From: Streptococcus mitis NCTC 12261
Lineage (GTDB): Bacteria; Bacillota; Bacilli; Lactobacillales; Streptococcaceae
Length of the DNA: 64,000 nt
Direction: 5' to 3'
NCBI RefSeq assembly: GCF_000148585.2
Contig: NZ_CP028414.1
Coordinates: 239,501-303,500 of the forward strand
The notes below the pieces were generated by a model, which saw only the letters and a program-made list of their open reading frames with translations, did not search any database and was not told the DNA's origin. The translations under genes were made by a program, and so were the position numbers. Within the stretch, counting starts at the first letter, position 1, and every line of letters starts with the position of its first letter. Below are positions 1 through 8,602 of the stretch, piece after piece.

Positions 1-393
1 CAAGTTTTTGGGTTTGATGTGCCGTTCTCTAAAAAAGCAGCATTAGTAATTTTAAATTATAAAGCTAAATTTGGAATTAAAAGTAGTGTAAAGGTTGAAC
101 AAATAAGCGAAAAAGAATATAAGGTTATTGTTCCAAAATTGGAAGTAATTGGTGTTGAACTTTCAAAAGATAATCCTTATGATTTATATGATAGTCATGG
201 AGAGTTATTAAGTGGAACTACAGAAGATATTGATACTGGGAAATTGGTCGCTAACCAACTTTCTAGTGATAAACAAGCAGAGTATTTAGATAAATTTAAG
301 AGTGAAATTAAAGAATCTGCAATCAATTATTATAAAACAATATTTTCTTCAATGGATTCTGAAGTAAAAGTAACTATAGAATTTACAGAATAA
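1..393 (+). CDS. C-terminal part of a DUF4230-like protein (5' end outside window)
   Basis: The reading frame is open from base 1 to a TAA at 391-393 and almost certainly begins before the window; the GTG at 19 lies inside the open frame with no ribosome binding site. About 130 residues are visible. The segment around VIVPKLEVIGVEL followed by DLYDSHGELLS resembles the conserved core of DUF4230 proteins (a short beta segment with a PK(A/P)EI motif, then a conserved D-x-Y-D stretch). The function of that family is unknown to me. It is followed at once by a strong terminator, so it ends its transcription unit. The neighbourhood downstream is full of broken genes. Family assignment is by eye only. 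Confidence 0.5.
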   Translation, partial: QVFGFDVPFSKKAALVILNYKAKFGIKSSVKVEQISEKEYKVIVPKLEVIGVELSKDNPYDLYDSHGELLSGTTEDIDTGKLVANQLSSDKQAEYLDKFKSEIKESAINYYKTIFSSMDSEVKVTIEFTE

Positions 394-405
394 TTTTTGA
401 AATAC

Positions 406-435
406 AAAACCCTGGCCATCTCTGGTCAGGGTTTT
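406..435 (+). terminator. Intrinsic terminator after the DUF4230-like gene
   Basis: Twelve-base arms AAAACCCTGGCC (406-417) and GGTCAGGGTTTT (424-435) pair with one G-U and a six-base loop. The T tract is inside the stem end, and the A tract on the other side would also let it work in reverse. Confidence 0.8.
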
Positions 436-559
436 GTGTGGTTCTATAATTTTTAGGGTTGATGGAAATTTTCCACCAACCCTATTTTAGTGTATACAAA
501 AAGGCCAACATCCATTATATTAAAAGCGCTGAAACCTAAAACAAAAGAATGATGACCAT

Positions 560-981
560 ATGAACAATATACTAGAAGCTACACTACAAATCAAAGATGC
601 ACACAATGAAGGTGTTACATTCCATTTCTTAGAGAATATTAAAGAAGTATTGCGTGATGAGAGTGGGAAAGTAACTGGTGTAAAGGTTATTACAATGGAA
701 CTTGGTGAATCAGATGAAAGTGGAAGAAGATCAACGCATGAAGTGGCAGGTAGTGAACATATTATTCCATGTGACCTTGTCGTTGCAGCAATTGAACAAA
801 AGTAGACTTTAGTGTTCTAGATGAAAGGTAAAAATTTGACTTTCGGTCAACATCAGAATACAATAGAAATGAACTAATAACAGGGGATGCATATTTAGGT
901 CCTCAATCTATCGCAACCGCAATTAAAGGCGGGTGAGAAGTTGCGACAGAAGTACATGAATCGTTTAAAGAAAACACATAA
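560..981 (+). pseudogene. Remnant of a glutamate synthase small subunit-like (GltD) oxidoreductase
   Basis: The first part (560-805, 81 residues) contains EEGV-like HNEGVTFHF, then MELGESDESGRR and GSEHIIPCDLVVAAI, which match the C-terminal half of GltD-type FAD/NADPH oxidoreductases. After a stop at 803-805 the match resumes in another frame at 838 (DFRSTSEYNRNELITGDAYLGPQS) as far as the family's C-terminal GDA-x-x-GP-x-x-(V/I)-x-x-A-I-x-x-G region, where a TGA replaces the expected residue after Gly-Gly. It ends at a TAA at 979-981. The N-terminal FAD and NADPH binding halves are missing. So this is a deletion derivative with at least one frameshift and one stop; it cannot encode a working enzyme. 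Confidence 0.8.
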
Positions 982-1038
982 ATAACTTGTGGTGCCTTTC
1001 GTTTTTTTACTGGGAAAATTAAGGAACTATAGTTATAA

Positions 1039-1563
1039 ATCCTTAAATATATTAATATATTAACATGCTTATATTTATGGGAAGAAGGTTATGTCATCTA
1101 TAGTTGTACTTCTGACGATAAGGTTGTTCGTGTACCAAAGGAAATTAAAGGTAAACCTGTTATCGCAATTGGAGAACGTGGTCTTGCGAACTTGAAACAT
1201 TGTGAGGCAATCGTTTTACCAGATACAGTACGATATATTGGAAAAGGTGCGTTTACGATTGACAATAAGTTAAAGTATGTCCACTTTGGTAAGTCAATAG
1301 AAACAGTAGAAGATGATGTTTTCAACTCTGATAGTTCATTAGAATCAGTTGTATTCCCAGAAGGAACAAAGAGTATTGGAACATTAGTATTTTGGGGGAC
1401 ATCATCAATTAAATCTATTACAATTCCAGCAAGTGTAACAGAAATTACAGAATACTTCTATTTTGTGGATAACTGTAACCCAGATGTAGAAATCCATACA
1501 CCTAAGGGATCAAAGGCAGAAGAAGTAGCTAAAGCAATGCAACTTAAAGTAGTAAATGACTAA
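1039..1563 (+). pseudogene. Headless BspA-type leucine-rich-repeat gene
   Basis: The frame is open from 1039 (just after a TAA at 1036) to a TAA at 1561-1563, but contains no ATG or GTG; the only standard initiator is a TTG at 1192 in the middle of a repeat. The protein shows LRR_5/BspA-like repeats: IVLPDTVRYIGKGAF, VHFGKSIETVEDDVF, VVFPEGTKSIGTLVF and ITIPASVTEI, each a hydrophobic strand followed by an I-x-x-x-x-F turn. Such repeats occur in surface adhesins of oral bacteria. No signal peptide, LPXTG or choline-binding repeat is visible. The most likely reading is a fragment that lost its 5' end, though a short cytosolic protein from TTG 1192 (123 residues) cannot be excluded. Confidence 0.65.
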
Positions 1564-1574
1564 AGGGGAATAGT

Positions 1575-1622
1575 ATGAACAAAAAATTACTATCAGGCTT
1601 AGGGACTGACCCCAAAAAGTGA
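1575..1622 (+). pseudogene. Start of a gene cut off by an IS3-family end
   Basis: A good ribosome binding site (AAGGGGAA) stands before ATG 1575. The frame reads MNKKLLSGL, a typical start of a signal peptide, then runs into the terminal repeat of an IS remnant (GGGACTGACCCC from 1602) and stops at 1620-1622. The rest of the gene is gone. Position and spacing suggest it was the gene after the leucine-rich-repeat fragment. Confidence 0.45.
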
Positions 1623-1709
1623 GAATTTAATAAAAACACCCTAGGGCTACCGTCTTCGGTATTCAACCGGAGACAGGTAGTCCAATTTTTGTTGGATTCT
1701 TTTTTCATT
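1602..1709 (-). mobile_element. IS3-family remnant: transposase tail and terminal repeat
   Basis: On the minus strand 1709-1647 encodes NEKRIQQKLDYLSPVEYRRR and a stop. This is the usual C-terminus of IS3/IS150-type OrfB transposases (N-x-K-R-I-Q-x-K-L-x-x-L-(S/T)-P-V-x-Y-R). About 40 bases further, GGGACTGACCCCAAAAAGT (1602-1620) resembles the terminal inverted repeat of streptococcal IS3 elements. The other end and nearly all the transposase are missing, so it is an inactive relic. Confidence 0.7.
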
Positions 1710-1742
1710 AGGTTCTTCATCAACACTATTTGACAAAGAGCC

Positions 1743-1773
1743 AAAAGAATCAGGTGATAAACCTGATTCTTTT
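1743..1773 (-). terminator. Terminator of the manLMN operon (bidirectional)
   Basis: Perfect 13-base arms AAAAGAATCAGGT (1743-1755) and ACCTGATTCTTTT (1761-1773) with a five-base loop, 25 bases after the manN stop. T runs lie on both sides. Confidence 0.85.
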
Positions 1774-1797
1774 TTTGTTTGTACATTCTCACCAAGA

Positions 1798-2709
1798 TTA
1801 CATGATACCGAAGAAACGAGCTGCGATACCTACTGCAAAGAGTGCAAGGATGATTGAGATTGGTGATACTTTTTTCTTAAGCAACCACATGCAAAGGAAA
1901 GTAAGGAGAAGTCCCATCAATCCTGGAATCAATGAGTTTAACTGACCTTGCAGGGTTTGTGGTTGAACGCTATCCAAGCTCAATCCACCAAGTGCTTGAC
2001 CAAGGATACCTTTCAATTCAGCACCTGATACAGGTCCTTCTGGGAATTTGATGTAGGCACCTTCAGCCAATTGTTTACCAGGAAGGTTAACAGTGAAGTT
2101 AATCGATACCCAACGTTGTACAAGGACGGCAAGGATGAACATACCAAGGATAGAAGCACCTTTAGTGATGTCTTTCAAGATACCACCAGACATATCTTTA
2201 GTGATTTCAGATCCAGCTTTGTAACCAAACTCTTGTGTGTACCATAGGAAGGCCATACGGATCGCATTCCATCCGAAGAAGAAGAGAAGTGGCCCAACTA
2301 AGTTACCAGATGCAGCAAGTGATGCACCAAGAGCTCCAAGGATAGGACGAACTGTAAACCAGAATACTGGGTCACCGATACCAGCAAGAGGTCCCATCAT
2401 ACCGATTTTAACCCCTTGGATAGCAGCGTCATCGATTTCAACACCGTTCGCACGTTCTTCTTCAAGTGCAAGAGTAACCCCCATGATAGGAGCAGCTACG
2501 TATGGGTGAGTATTGAAGAATTCAAGGTGACGCTCAAGAGCAGCAGCTTGGTCTTCTTTAGTAGTGTACAATTTTTTGATAGCTGGGATCAATGAATAAG
2601 CCCAACCCAAGTTTTGCATACGCTCGTAGTTCCAAGAACCTTGAAGGAATTGTGAACGCCACCAAACTTTTTTACGATCTGATTTTGATAATTGAAGTTT
2701 TTCAGTCAT
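1798..2709 (-). CDS. manN: PTS mannose/glucose permease, IID component
   Basis: A 303-residue membrane protein of the EII-Man family IID type. It forms the sugar channel together with IIC. The N-terminus LSKSDRKKVWWRSQFLQGSWNYERMQ is the conserved IID start, and the ERHLEFFNTHPYV and GPLAGIGDP motifs are family hallmarks. The C-terminal third is hydrophobic with several membrane segments ending in a basic LLKKK and a final helix. It is the last gene of manLMN, 14 bases after manM, and is followed by the operon terminator. In streptococci this permease is the main glucose, mannose and glucosamine importer. Confidence 0.95.
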   Translation of the reverse strand: MTEKLQLSKSDRKKVWWRSQFLQGSWNYERMQNLGWAYSLIPAIKKLYTTKEDQAAALERHLEFFNTHPYVAAPIMGVTLALEEERANGVEIDDAAIQGVKIGMMGPLAGIGDPVFWFTVRPILGALGASLAASGNLVGPLLFFFGWNAIRMAFLWYTQEFGYKAGSEITKDMSGGILKDITKGASILGMFILAVLVQRWVSINFTVNLPGKQLAEGAYIKFPEGPVSGAELKGILGQALGGLSLDSVQPQTLQGQLNSLIPGLMGLLLTFLCMWLLKKKVSPISIILALFAVGIAARFFGIM

Positions 2710-2723
2710 GATTGTTCCCCTTT

Positions 2724-3536
2724 CTAGTAGTCTTCTAGGATATCACCGATTGGGTCGTTAGAAGTCGCAGCTCCGCCGCCACCGTTACCACCTTGTTTTG
2801 AAAGGTTAAGGTAGATGAAGGCAAGGGCAACACCGACTACACCAAGGGCAATCAAAGTCAATTGAGAAATCGCAGCAAGTGCAAAACCGATTGCGAAGAA
2901 TGGCCATACTTCACGAGTTGCCATCATGTTGATAACCATAGCGTAACCAACGGCAACGACCATAGCACCACCGACAGCCATACCACCGTTCAACCATTCT
3001 GGCATCAATTTAAGAGCATCTTGAACGGCAGAAGCTGGGATAGCGATAAGGAAGGCTGCAGGGATAGCAATACGAAGACCTTGAAGAAGAAGTGCGATAA
3101 AGTGAGCACGTTCAACAGCCGCAATATTTCCTTCTTTAGCAGCAGCATCTGCAGTGTGAACCAAACCAACTGAGATTGTACGAACAATCATAGTCAAGAA
3201 AAGTCCAGCTACGGCAAGAGGGATAGCTGTTGCTGTTGCAACGGCGATACCTTCAGTAGTAAAGTTACCACCTTTGATCAAGATGATTGCTGCGGCAACA
3301 GATGCAAGAGCAGCGTCAGGAGCTACGGCAGCTCCGATATTTGCCCAACCAAGGGCGATCATTTGAAGTGATCCACCAAGCATAACCCCTGCTTCGAGGT
3401 TACCAGTTGCAAGTCCGATAAGGGTACATGCGACGATTGGTTGATGGAATTGGAATTGGTCGAGGATACCTTCAAGACCTGCAAGGAAGGCAACAACTAC
3501 AACCAAGACAGCAGAAATAATTGAAATATCTGACAT
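2724..3536 (-). CDS. manM: PTS mannose/glucose permease, IIC component
   Basis: A 270-residue polytopic membrane protein, full length for the IIC-Man family. It starts with MSDISIISAVLVVVVAFLAGLEGILDQF, where the G-x-E-G-x-x-D-Q-F motif is typical, then has LMLGGSLQMIALGWANIGAAVAPDAALA, the sugar-binding core of the family. A glycine-rich tail (QGGNGGGGAA) precedes the cytosolic end. It sits between manL (74-base gap) and manN (14-base gap). It forms the translocation pathway with ManN, while ManL supplies the phosphate. Confidence 0.95.
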   Translation of the reverse strand: MSDISIISAVLVVVVAFLAGLEGILDQFQFHQPIVACTLIGLATGNLEAGVMLGGSLQMIALGWANIGAAVAPDAALASVAAAIILIKGGNFTTEGIAVATATAIPLAVAGLFLTMIVRTISVGLVHTADAAAKEGNIAAVERAHFIALLLQGLRIAIPAAFLIAIPASAVQDALKLMPEWLNGGMAVGGAMVVAVGYAMVINMMATREVWPFFAIGFALAAISQLTLIALGVVGVALAFIYLNLSKQGGNGGGGAATSNDPIGDILEDY

Positions 3537-3610
3537 GGTTTTATTCCTTTTCTATTTAATGATAATAAAGTGAAAAATTTTCTTAGGATTCTTCTATAGT
3601 TTGATATTTG

Positions 3611-4600
3611 TTATTGAACGTTGGCTTTGCTAATCAAGTCAAACAAATCTTTTTTAGTGTCGTTTGGTACTTTACGTACGTCAAATTCAACACCGAGGTC
3701 ACGCATTTTTTCAAATGTAGCAACGTCATCTTTGTCCATAGACAAAACGTTGTTGACCATTGTTTTACCTGTTGAGTGAGCCATTGATCCTACGTTAAGG
3801 GTCTTGATTGGCACGCCACCTTCGATTGCACGAAGGGCATCTTGAGGTGTTTCAAACAAGATAAGGGCATGTGTTTCTCCAAAGCGTGGGTCTTTTGAAA
3901 CCTCAATCAATTTTTGAATTGGAACAACATTAGCTCTGACATTATTTGGAGCTGCTTGTTTAATCAATTCTTTACGAAGGTCGTCGTTGGCAACGTTATC
4001 TGAAGCAACGATGATGCGGTCTGCTTTTGAATCTGGAGTCCAAGCAGTTGCAACCTGACCGTGAAGGAGACGAGTGTCAAGACGGGCAAGGTTAATCTTG
4101 AGTTTTCCATCTCCGATAACAGTTCCTTCTGGGATAGCAGCTTGGGCAACTGGAGTAGCTGTAGCACTTGCAACTTCTTCAGCTGGATTGAGCTCTTCTG
4201 GAAGAGCTTTGATGCCATCTTTGGCTTCTTTGATAATATTAGCAGCGACTTTTTCTACACCTGCAGCAGCGTCCATCAGGCGCTCTGTGTAGGCTTGAAT
4301 TAACATCGGTAAGTTAAGTCCTGTGATGATGGCAAACTTACGCTCAGGATTTTCTCCCATCACGCGACTAGCTTGGTTAAATGGAGATCCACTCCAAAGG
4401 TCAGCCAAAACTAGAACCTCATCTTCTGCGTCAAATGCAGCAACAGCGTTATTAAACTTAGCGTATAGATCATCAGGACCTTCATTTGGCATAAAGGTTA
4501 CAACTTGAACCTTTTCTTGTTCACCAAAGATCATAGAACCTGACTGATGAATACCCGCAGCAAATTCGCCGTGACTCGCAATAATGATTCCGATACTCAT
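3611..4600 (-). CDS. manL: PTS mannose/glucose permease, fused IIAB component
   Basis: A 329-residue cytosolic phosphocarrier. The IIA domain (about 1-130) has the phosphorylatable His10 in ASHGEF; an Ala/Pro/Glu-rich linker (about 135-165) joins it to the IIB domain, whose phospho-His is near residue 180 in DTRLLHGQV. The start at 4600 is preferred because the strong AAAGGAGG is ten bases upstream; the ATG at 4609 is one base from it. The promoter overlaps a CcpA site (4662-4676). Beyond transport, ManL-type IIAB proteins of streptococci affect catabolite control, which is family knowledge and not seen here. Confidence 0.95.
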
Positions 4601-4658
4601 TATTGTCATTCCTCCTTTTTGTTTTAGTTTTCGTTTAAGAAAACTTTAAGACTTTTTA

Positions 4659-4687
4659 AGTATAAACCGTTTTCATCTAAAAATCAA
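4659..4687 (-). promoter_or_regulatory. Sigma-A promoter of manLMN
   Basis: On the minus strand, -35 TTGATT (4687-4682), 17-base spacer, -10 TATACT (4664-4659). The spacer is almost filled by a cre-like site, so CcpA bound there would block RNA polymerase. Confidence 0.8.
4662..4676 (-). promoter_or_regulatory. cre (CcpA operator) in the manLMN promoter
   Basis: Minus strand ATGAAAACGGTTTAT agrees with the cre consensus WTGNAANCGNWNNCW at all but one fixed position. It lies between the -35 and -10 boxes of manL. Confidence 0.7.
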
Positions 4688-4787
4688 CTATTTATCATAA
4701 AATAATTAAAAAGATTACATCTGAAAATATTGATATATTGAGTTTTAGAGAAGTTTTTTTGAATCCTTATTAAAAAATTTAATATAA

Positions 4788-4814
4788 AAAAGTTGGAAGC
4801 GTATTCCAACTTTT
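4788..4814 (-). terminator. Terminator of the alcohol dehydrogenase gene
   Basis: Perfect arms AAAAGTTGGAA (4788-4798) and TTCCAACTTTT (4804-4814), loop of five, 20 bases after the adh stop. On the minus strand it is followed by a T-rich run. Confidence 0.85.
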
Positions 4815-4833
4815 AAAATAGGTTTTTATTAGA

Positions 4834-5853
4834 TTAGTGGGTGAAGTCGAGTACCATACGTCCTTGGATTTGACCTTTTTCCATTTCGTCGAAAATTGCT
4901 ACGGCATCTTCTATTGGACGTTTTTGAACAACTGGAACTACCAAACCTTCTGCACCGAATTGGAAGGCTTCTTCCAAGTCTTTACGAGTTCCAACAAGAG
5001 AACCGATGACTTGGATTCCATCTAGAACGGTTTTGACGATGCTGAGTTCCATCATTTCAGAAGGAAGACCAACAGCGACTACGCGACCACCAGCACGAAC
5101 TGAGTCAACAGCCTGGTTGAAGGCAACTTTAGACACAGCAGTTACGACAGCTGAATGAGCTCCACCATCAGTTTTTTCCTTGATGAGTCCAGGTACATCT
5201 TCAACTTCGAGGCCGTTAATCACAATGTCAGCACCTACTTCTTTTGCAAGGGTAAGTTTGTCGTTATTGATATCAACTGCGATGACATGAGCATTGAATA
5301 CTTTTTTAGCGTATTGAACAGCTAGGTTACCAAGTCCACCAGCGCCGTAAAGAACAACCCATTGGCCTGGTTCAACTTTGGCTTCTTTAATGGCTTTATA
5401 GGTTGTTACACCAGCACATGTGATAGAAGAGGCTTGGGCTGGATCAAGTCCGTCAGGAACTTTGACAGCATAGTCTGCAGTTACGATACATTGTTCAGCC
5501 ATACCACCATCTACTGAGTAGCCAGCATTTTTCACTGTACGGCAAAGGGTTTCGCGACCAGTTGTACAGTATTCGCAAGTGCCACATCCTTCAAAGAACC
5601 AAGCAACGCTGACTCGGTCACCGACTTTAAGGCTTTTCACATCTGGGGCAATTTCTTTAACGATACCAACACCTTCGTGACCTAGGACACGTCCTGGTAC
5701 TTGACCAAAGTCACCATGGGCAACGTGGAGGTCAGTGTGGCAAACACCACAGTATTCAATTTCTACAAGTGCTTCCCCAGTTTCAAGTGGACGGAGTACT
5801 TTTTCTTCAACAGCAACACCAGTGCTTTCTGGATTTACAACAACAGCTTTCAT
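4834..5853 (-). CDS. adhP: Zinc-dependent alcohol dehydrogenase (AdhP type)
   Basis: A 339-residue cytosolic medium-chain dehydrogenase that interconverts alcohols and aldehydes with NAD(H). Visible motifs are the catalytic zinc site [11 protein letters not shown] (about 34-43) with GHE near 58-60, the structural zinc cluster [15 protein letters not shown] (about 95-110), and the Rossmann motif [11 protein letters not shown] (about 170). The length fits the AdhP class closely. SD GGAGGA is seven bases before ATG. It is a single-gene unit with its own promoter and terminator. A likely role is ethanol formation or aldehyde disposal in mixed-acid fermentation. Confidence 0.93.
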   Translation of the reverse strand: MKAVVVNPESTGVAVEEKVLRPLETGEALVEIEYCGVCHTDLHVAHGDFGQVPGRVLGHEGVGIVKEIAPDVKSLKVGDRVSVAWFFEGCGTCEYCTTGRETLCRTVKNAGYSVDGGMAEQCIVTADYAVKVPDGLDPAQASSITCAGVTTYKAIKEAKVEPGQWVVLYGAGGLGNLAVQYAKKVFNAHVIAVDINNDKLTLAKEVGADIVINGLEVEDVPGLIKEKTDGGAHSAVVTAVSKVAFNQAVDSVRAGGRVVAVGLPSEMMELSIVKTVLDGIQVIGSLVGTRKDLEEAFQFGAEGLVVPVVQKRPIEDAVAIFDEMEKGQIQGRMVLDFTH

Positions 5854-5955
5854 AGCTATCCTCCTTGATATTGACCGAGAACAGGGATAACGGGACTGGA
5901 TTGATTTTGTGTCAACAGAGTCGAGTATGACGAGTTCTCTTGTATTTATATGTGA

Positions 5956-5984
5956 ATTATATCACAAAAGAAAGCCTTTTCCAA
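5956..5984 (-). promoter_or_regulatory. Sigma-A promoter of adhP
   Basis: Minus strand -35 TTGGAA (5984-5979), 17-base spacer, -10 TATAAT (5961-5956). The predicted leader is about 95 bases, longer than usual for this window; I found no riboswitch motif in it. Confidence 0.75.
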
Positions 5985-6049
5985 GGTTTTGGAGGTAAAA
6001 AATAGAATAATTGATTAACTGGTTGATGAGACTGTGAAAAGAGCACAAA

Positions 6050-6069
6050 GACCAGCTTGCAAGCTGGTC
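6050..6069 (-). terminator. Candidate terminator of the HAD phosphatase gene
   Basis: Perfect palindrome of nine-base arms GACCAGCTT and AAGCTGGTC around GC, eight bases after the stop. The T tract on the minus strand is interrupted (TTTGTGCTCTTTT), so efficiency is uncertain. Confidence 0.55.
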
Positions 6070-6077
6070 AGAATGAA

Positions 6078-6890
6078 CTATAAGAATAAATCTTGCAGAG
6101 TTTTGGCAACCCCGTCTTGGTCATTTGTCAAGGAAATTTGCTCATCTGCATAGGGGAGTAGCTCTGGGTTGGCATTTTTCATTGCATAACCTTTCCCAGC
6201 AAAAGCGAGCATTTCGGTATCATTGTGCTCATCTCCAAAAGCAATCAAATCTTTTTTGTCGCGGTTCATTACCTTGAGCAAGTAGTCCAAAGCAAAGGCC
6301 TTGTTGACTCCTTTTGGAGTACACTCAAGGATATTGAGCGGACCTCCCCAGGTATTGATAGACAGTTGATGCTGGTAGAAGGCGTTCATTTCTTTTGCCA
6401 AGGCATATTTGTCACTGGCTCTGGTCTGTAAAAGAATACAGTTAGGATCCTTGGTTACCAACTCAGGCTGGAATTGATCTTCAGGCTGGAAAGCTTCTAC
6501 ACCAAATAGTTTGGGATTAGCAATTTCTTCATTAGGATTTGTAATGTAGAATTTTTTACGATATTCTCCAGCGATAAAATCGGCTTGAATGTCCTCTGAA
6601 CGTCGAACCATATCTAGCAGATATTTTTTGTCTACAGTCAAACACTTTTCAAAGTCCCAAGTTTGGTCTGGTAAATGAGTGAGGGAGCCGTTGAAATTAA
6701 TCATAGGAGTGTCTAAGCCTAGTTCATGGTAAAAATCTTTTGCCATGCGGTAAGGGCGCCCTGTCGTAATAATAACCTGATGGCCTTTTTCAGCAACTTT
6801 TTTAATGGTTTTTTTGGTAAAGTCAGAAATTTGACTGTCTGAGTTGAGCAGGGTGCCATCCAGGTCAACTGCAATAATTTTTTTCGTCAT
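6078..6890 (-). CDS. Cof-type HAD-IIB sugar phosphatase
   Basis: A 270-residue soluble hydrolase of the haloacid dehalogenase superfamily, class IIB (Cof/YidA). Motif I is AVDLDGTLLNS (about 7-17) with the nucleophilic Asp, motif II is IITTGRPY, and motif IV is IAFGDEHNDTEM near 215-226. The cap domain lies between them. Such enzymes dephosphorylate sugar phosphates and other small phosphoesters with Mg2+; the substrate cannot be read from the sequence. It stands alone, divergent from the purine permease. A TATAAT lies upstream on the minus strand at 6935-6930. Confidence 0.9.
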   Translation of the reverse strand: MTKKIIAVDLDGTLLNSDSQISDFTKKTIKKVAEKGHQVIITTGRPYRMAKDFYHELGLDTPMINFNGSLTHLPDQTWDFEKCLTVDKKYLLDMVRRSEDIQADFIAGEYRKKFYITNPNEEIANPKLFGVEAFQPEDQFQPELVTKDPNCILLQTRASDKYALAKEMNAFYQHQLSINTWGGPLNILECTPKGVNKAFALDYLLKVMNRDKKDLIAFGDEHNDTEMLAFAGKGYAMKNANPELLPYADEQISLTNDQDGVAKTLQDLFL

Positions 6891-7013
6891 AGGGACCTTT
6901 CTAGTGTCTTTTCAGATAAGATGTTTTCTATTATAACAGAAAGCAGGCAGAAAAGCAGATTCCAAACAAAAAATGAAATTAGATCAATTTCTTAAATAAA
7001 TCAAACAAAGATG

Positions 7014-7042
7014 TTGAAAAAGTGAATGATAAATGATATAAT
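7014..7042 (+). promoter_or_regulatory. Sigma-A promoter of the purine permease
   Basis: TTGAAA (7014-7019), 17-base spacer, TATAAT (7037-7042). The leader is only about 30 bases, which leaves no room for a purine riboswitch. Confidence 0.8.
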
Positions 7043-7079
7043 TCTATTATTGTTCGTAAAAATTAAAAGGAGATTGATA

Positions 7080-8498
7080 ATGGACAAATTATTTAAACTA
7101 AAAGAGAACGGTACAGACGTTCGTACAGAGGTTCTCGCTGGTTTAACAACTTTCTTTGCAATGAGTTATATTCTCTTTGTAAACCCACAAATTCTTTCGC
7201 AAACAGGAATGCCTGCTCAGGGTGTATTCCTCGCAACGATTATCGGTGCAGTAGCTGGTACCTTGATGATGGCTTTCTACGCTAACTTACCTTATGCCCA
7301 AGCGCCAGGTATGGGACTTAATGCCTTCTTTACCTTTACAGTTGTATTTGGACTCGGTTATTCTTGGCAAGAAGCCCTAGCTATGGTCTTCATCTGTGGA
7401 ATTATCTCATTGATTATCACTTTGACAAATGTTCGTAAAATGATCATTGAATCGATTCCAAATGCCCTTCGCTCAGCTATTTCAGCTGGTATCGGTGTCT
7501 TCCTTGCCTACGTGGGAATTAAGAATGCTGGACTTTTGAAATTTACGATTGATCCAGGCAACTATATTGTTGTAGGAGAAGGGGCTGACAAAGCTCAAGC
7601 AACGATTGCAGCAAACTCTTCAGCAGTTCCAGGCTTGGTCAGCTTTAATAATCCAGCTGTTTTGGTGGCTCTTGCAGGACTTGCCATTACTATCTTCTTT
7701 GTCATTAAAGGGATTAAAGGGGGAATTATCCTTTCTATCTTGACAACAACTATTCTTGCTATTGCAGTTGGTTTGGTAGATTTGTCTAGTATCGATTTTG
7801 CTAATAACCATGTTGGTGCAGCCTTTGAAGACTTGAAGACAGTTTTTGGTGCAGCTCTTGGTTCAGAAGGTTTGGGAGCTTTGATTTCAGATACAGCTCG
7901 CTTGCCTGAAACTCTGATGGCTATTCTTGCCTTTTCATTGACAGATATTTTTGATACAATTGGTACCTTGATCGGTACAGGTGAAAAAGTTGGTATCGTA
8001 GCGACAAATGGTGAAAATCACCAATCAGCTAAGTTGGACAAGGCTCTTTATTCAGACTTGATTGGTACTTCAATTGGTGCCATCGCCGGTACTTCAAACG
8101 TAACGACTTATGTTGAGTCTGCTGCTGGTATTGGTGCAGGTGGACGTACAGGTTTGACAGCCTTGGTTGTGGCAATCTGTTTTGCAATTTCAAGCTTCTT
8201 TAGCCCACTTCTAGCGATCGTACCAACAGCTGCTACAGCTCCAATCTTGATTATCGTTGGGATTATGATGTTGGCTAGCTTGAAAAATATCCATTGGGAT
8301 GATATGGCTGAAGCGGTTCCTGCTTTCTTCACATCTATCTTTATGGGATTCAGCTACTCTATCACTCAAGGGATTGCAGTTGGTTTCTTGACTTATACCT
8401 TGACTAAGCTTGTCAAAGGTCAAGCTAAAGATGTTCATGTAATGATTTGGATTTTGGATGCCTTGTTTATCCTTAACTACATTAGTATGGCACTATAA
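7080..8498 (+). CDS. Purine (guanine/hypoxanthine) permease, AzgA/PbuG family
   Basis: A 472-residue polytopic membrane protein of the NCS2/AzgA family. The start KLKENGTDVRTEVLAGLTTFFAMSYILFVNP is a family signature, as is the motif NLPYAQAPGMGLNAFFTF around 80-98, and the later LTDIFDTIGTLIGTGEK. The length fits. The frame extends upstream to 7026, but ATG 7080 has the SD AAAGGAG ten bases before it, and the frame upstream overlaps the -10 box. It imports purine bases by proton symport for salvage. It is a monocistronic unit closed by a long hairpin. Confidence 0.9.
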   Translation: MDKLFKLKENGTDVRTEVLAGLTTFFAMSYILFVNPQILSQTGMPAQGVFLATIIGAVAGTLMMAFYANLPYAQAPGMGLNAFFTFTVVFGLGYSWQEALAMVFICGIISLIITLTNVRKMIIESIPNALRSAISAGIGVFLAYVGIKNAGLLKFTIDPGNYIVVGEGADKAQATIAANSSAVPGLVSFNNPAVLVALAGLAITIFFVIKGIKGGIILSILTTTILAIAVGLVDLSSIDFANNHVGAAFEDLKTVFGAALGSEGLGALISDTARLPETLMAILAFSLTDIFDTIGTLIGTGEKVGIVATNGENHQSAKLDKALYSDLIGTSIGAIAGTSNVTTYVESAAGIGAGGRTGLTALVVAICFAISSFFSPLLAIVPTAATAPILIIVGIMMLASLKNIHWDDMAEAVPAFFTSIFMGFSYSITQGIAVGFLTYTLTKLVKGQAKDVHVMIWILDALFILNYISMAL

Positions 8499-8501
8499 AT
8501 G

Positions 8502-8541
8502 CTATAATATAAAAAGGGGGTCTCCCCCTTTTATATTATAG
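8502..8541 (+). terminator. Terminator after the purine permease
   Basis: Long hairpin: CTATAATATAAAAAGGGGG opposite CCCCCTTTTATATTATAG with a three-base loop and one bulged A. The lower stem is A/T so it can act in both directions. Confidence 0.85.
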
Positions 8542-8602
8542 TTACTTGAAAATTGCTTTAAACTAAGTAGGTGATTTTGATTAAATGATAGGAGGATGAT
8601 CG

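Noticed and set aside
2237..3187. Several open frames antisense to manM and manN
   Set aside because: They have no ribosome binding sites or family features and mirror codon bias of the genes opposite.
6991..7079. Purine riboswitch before the purine permease
   Set aside because: The predicted leader is about 30 bases, too short.
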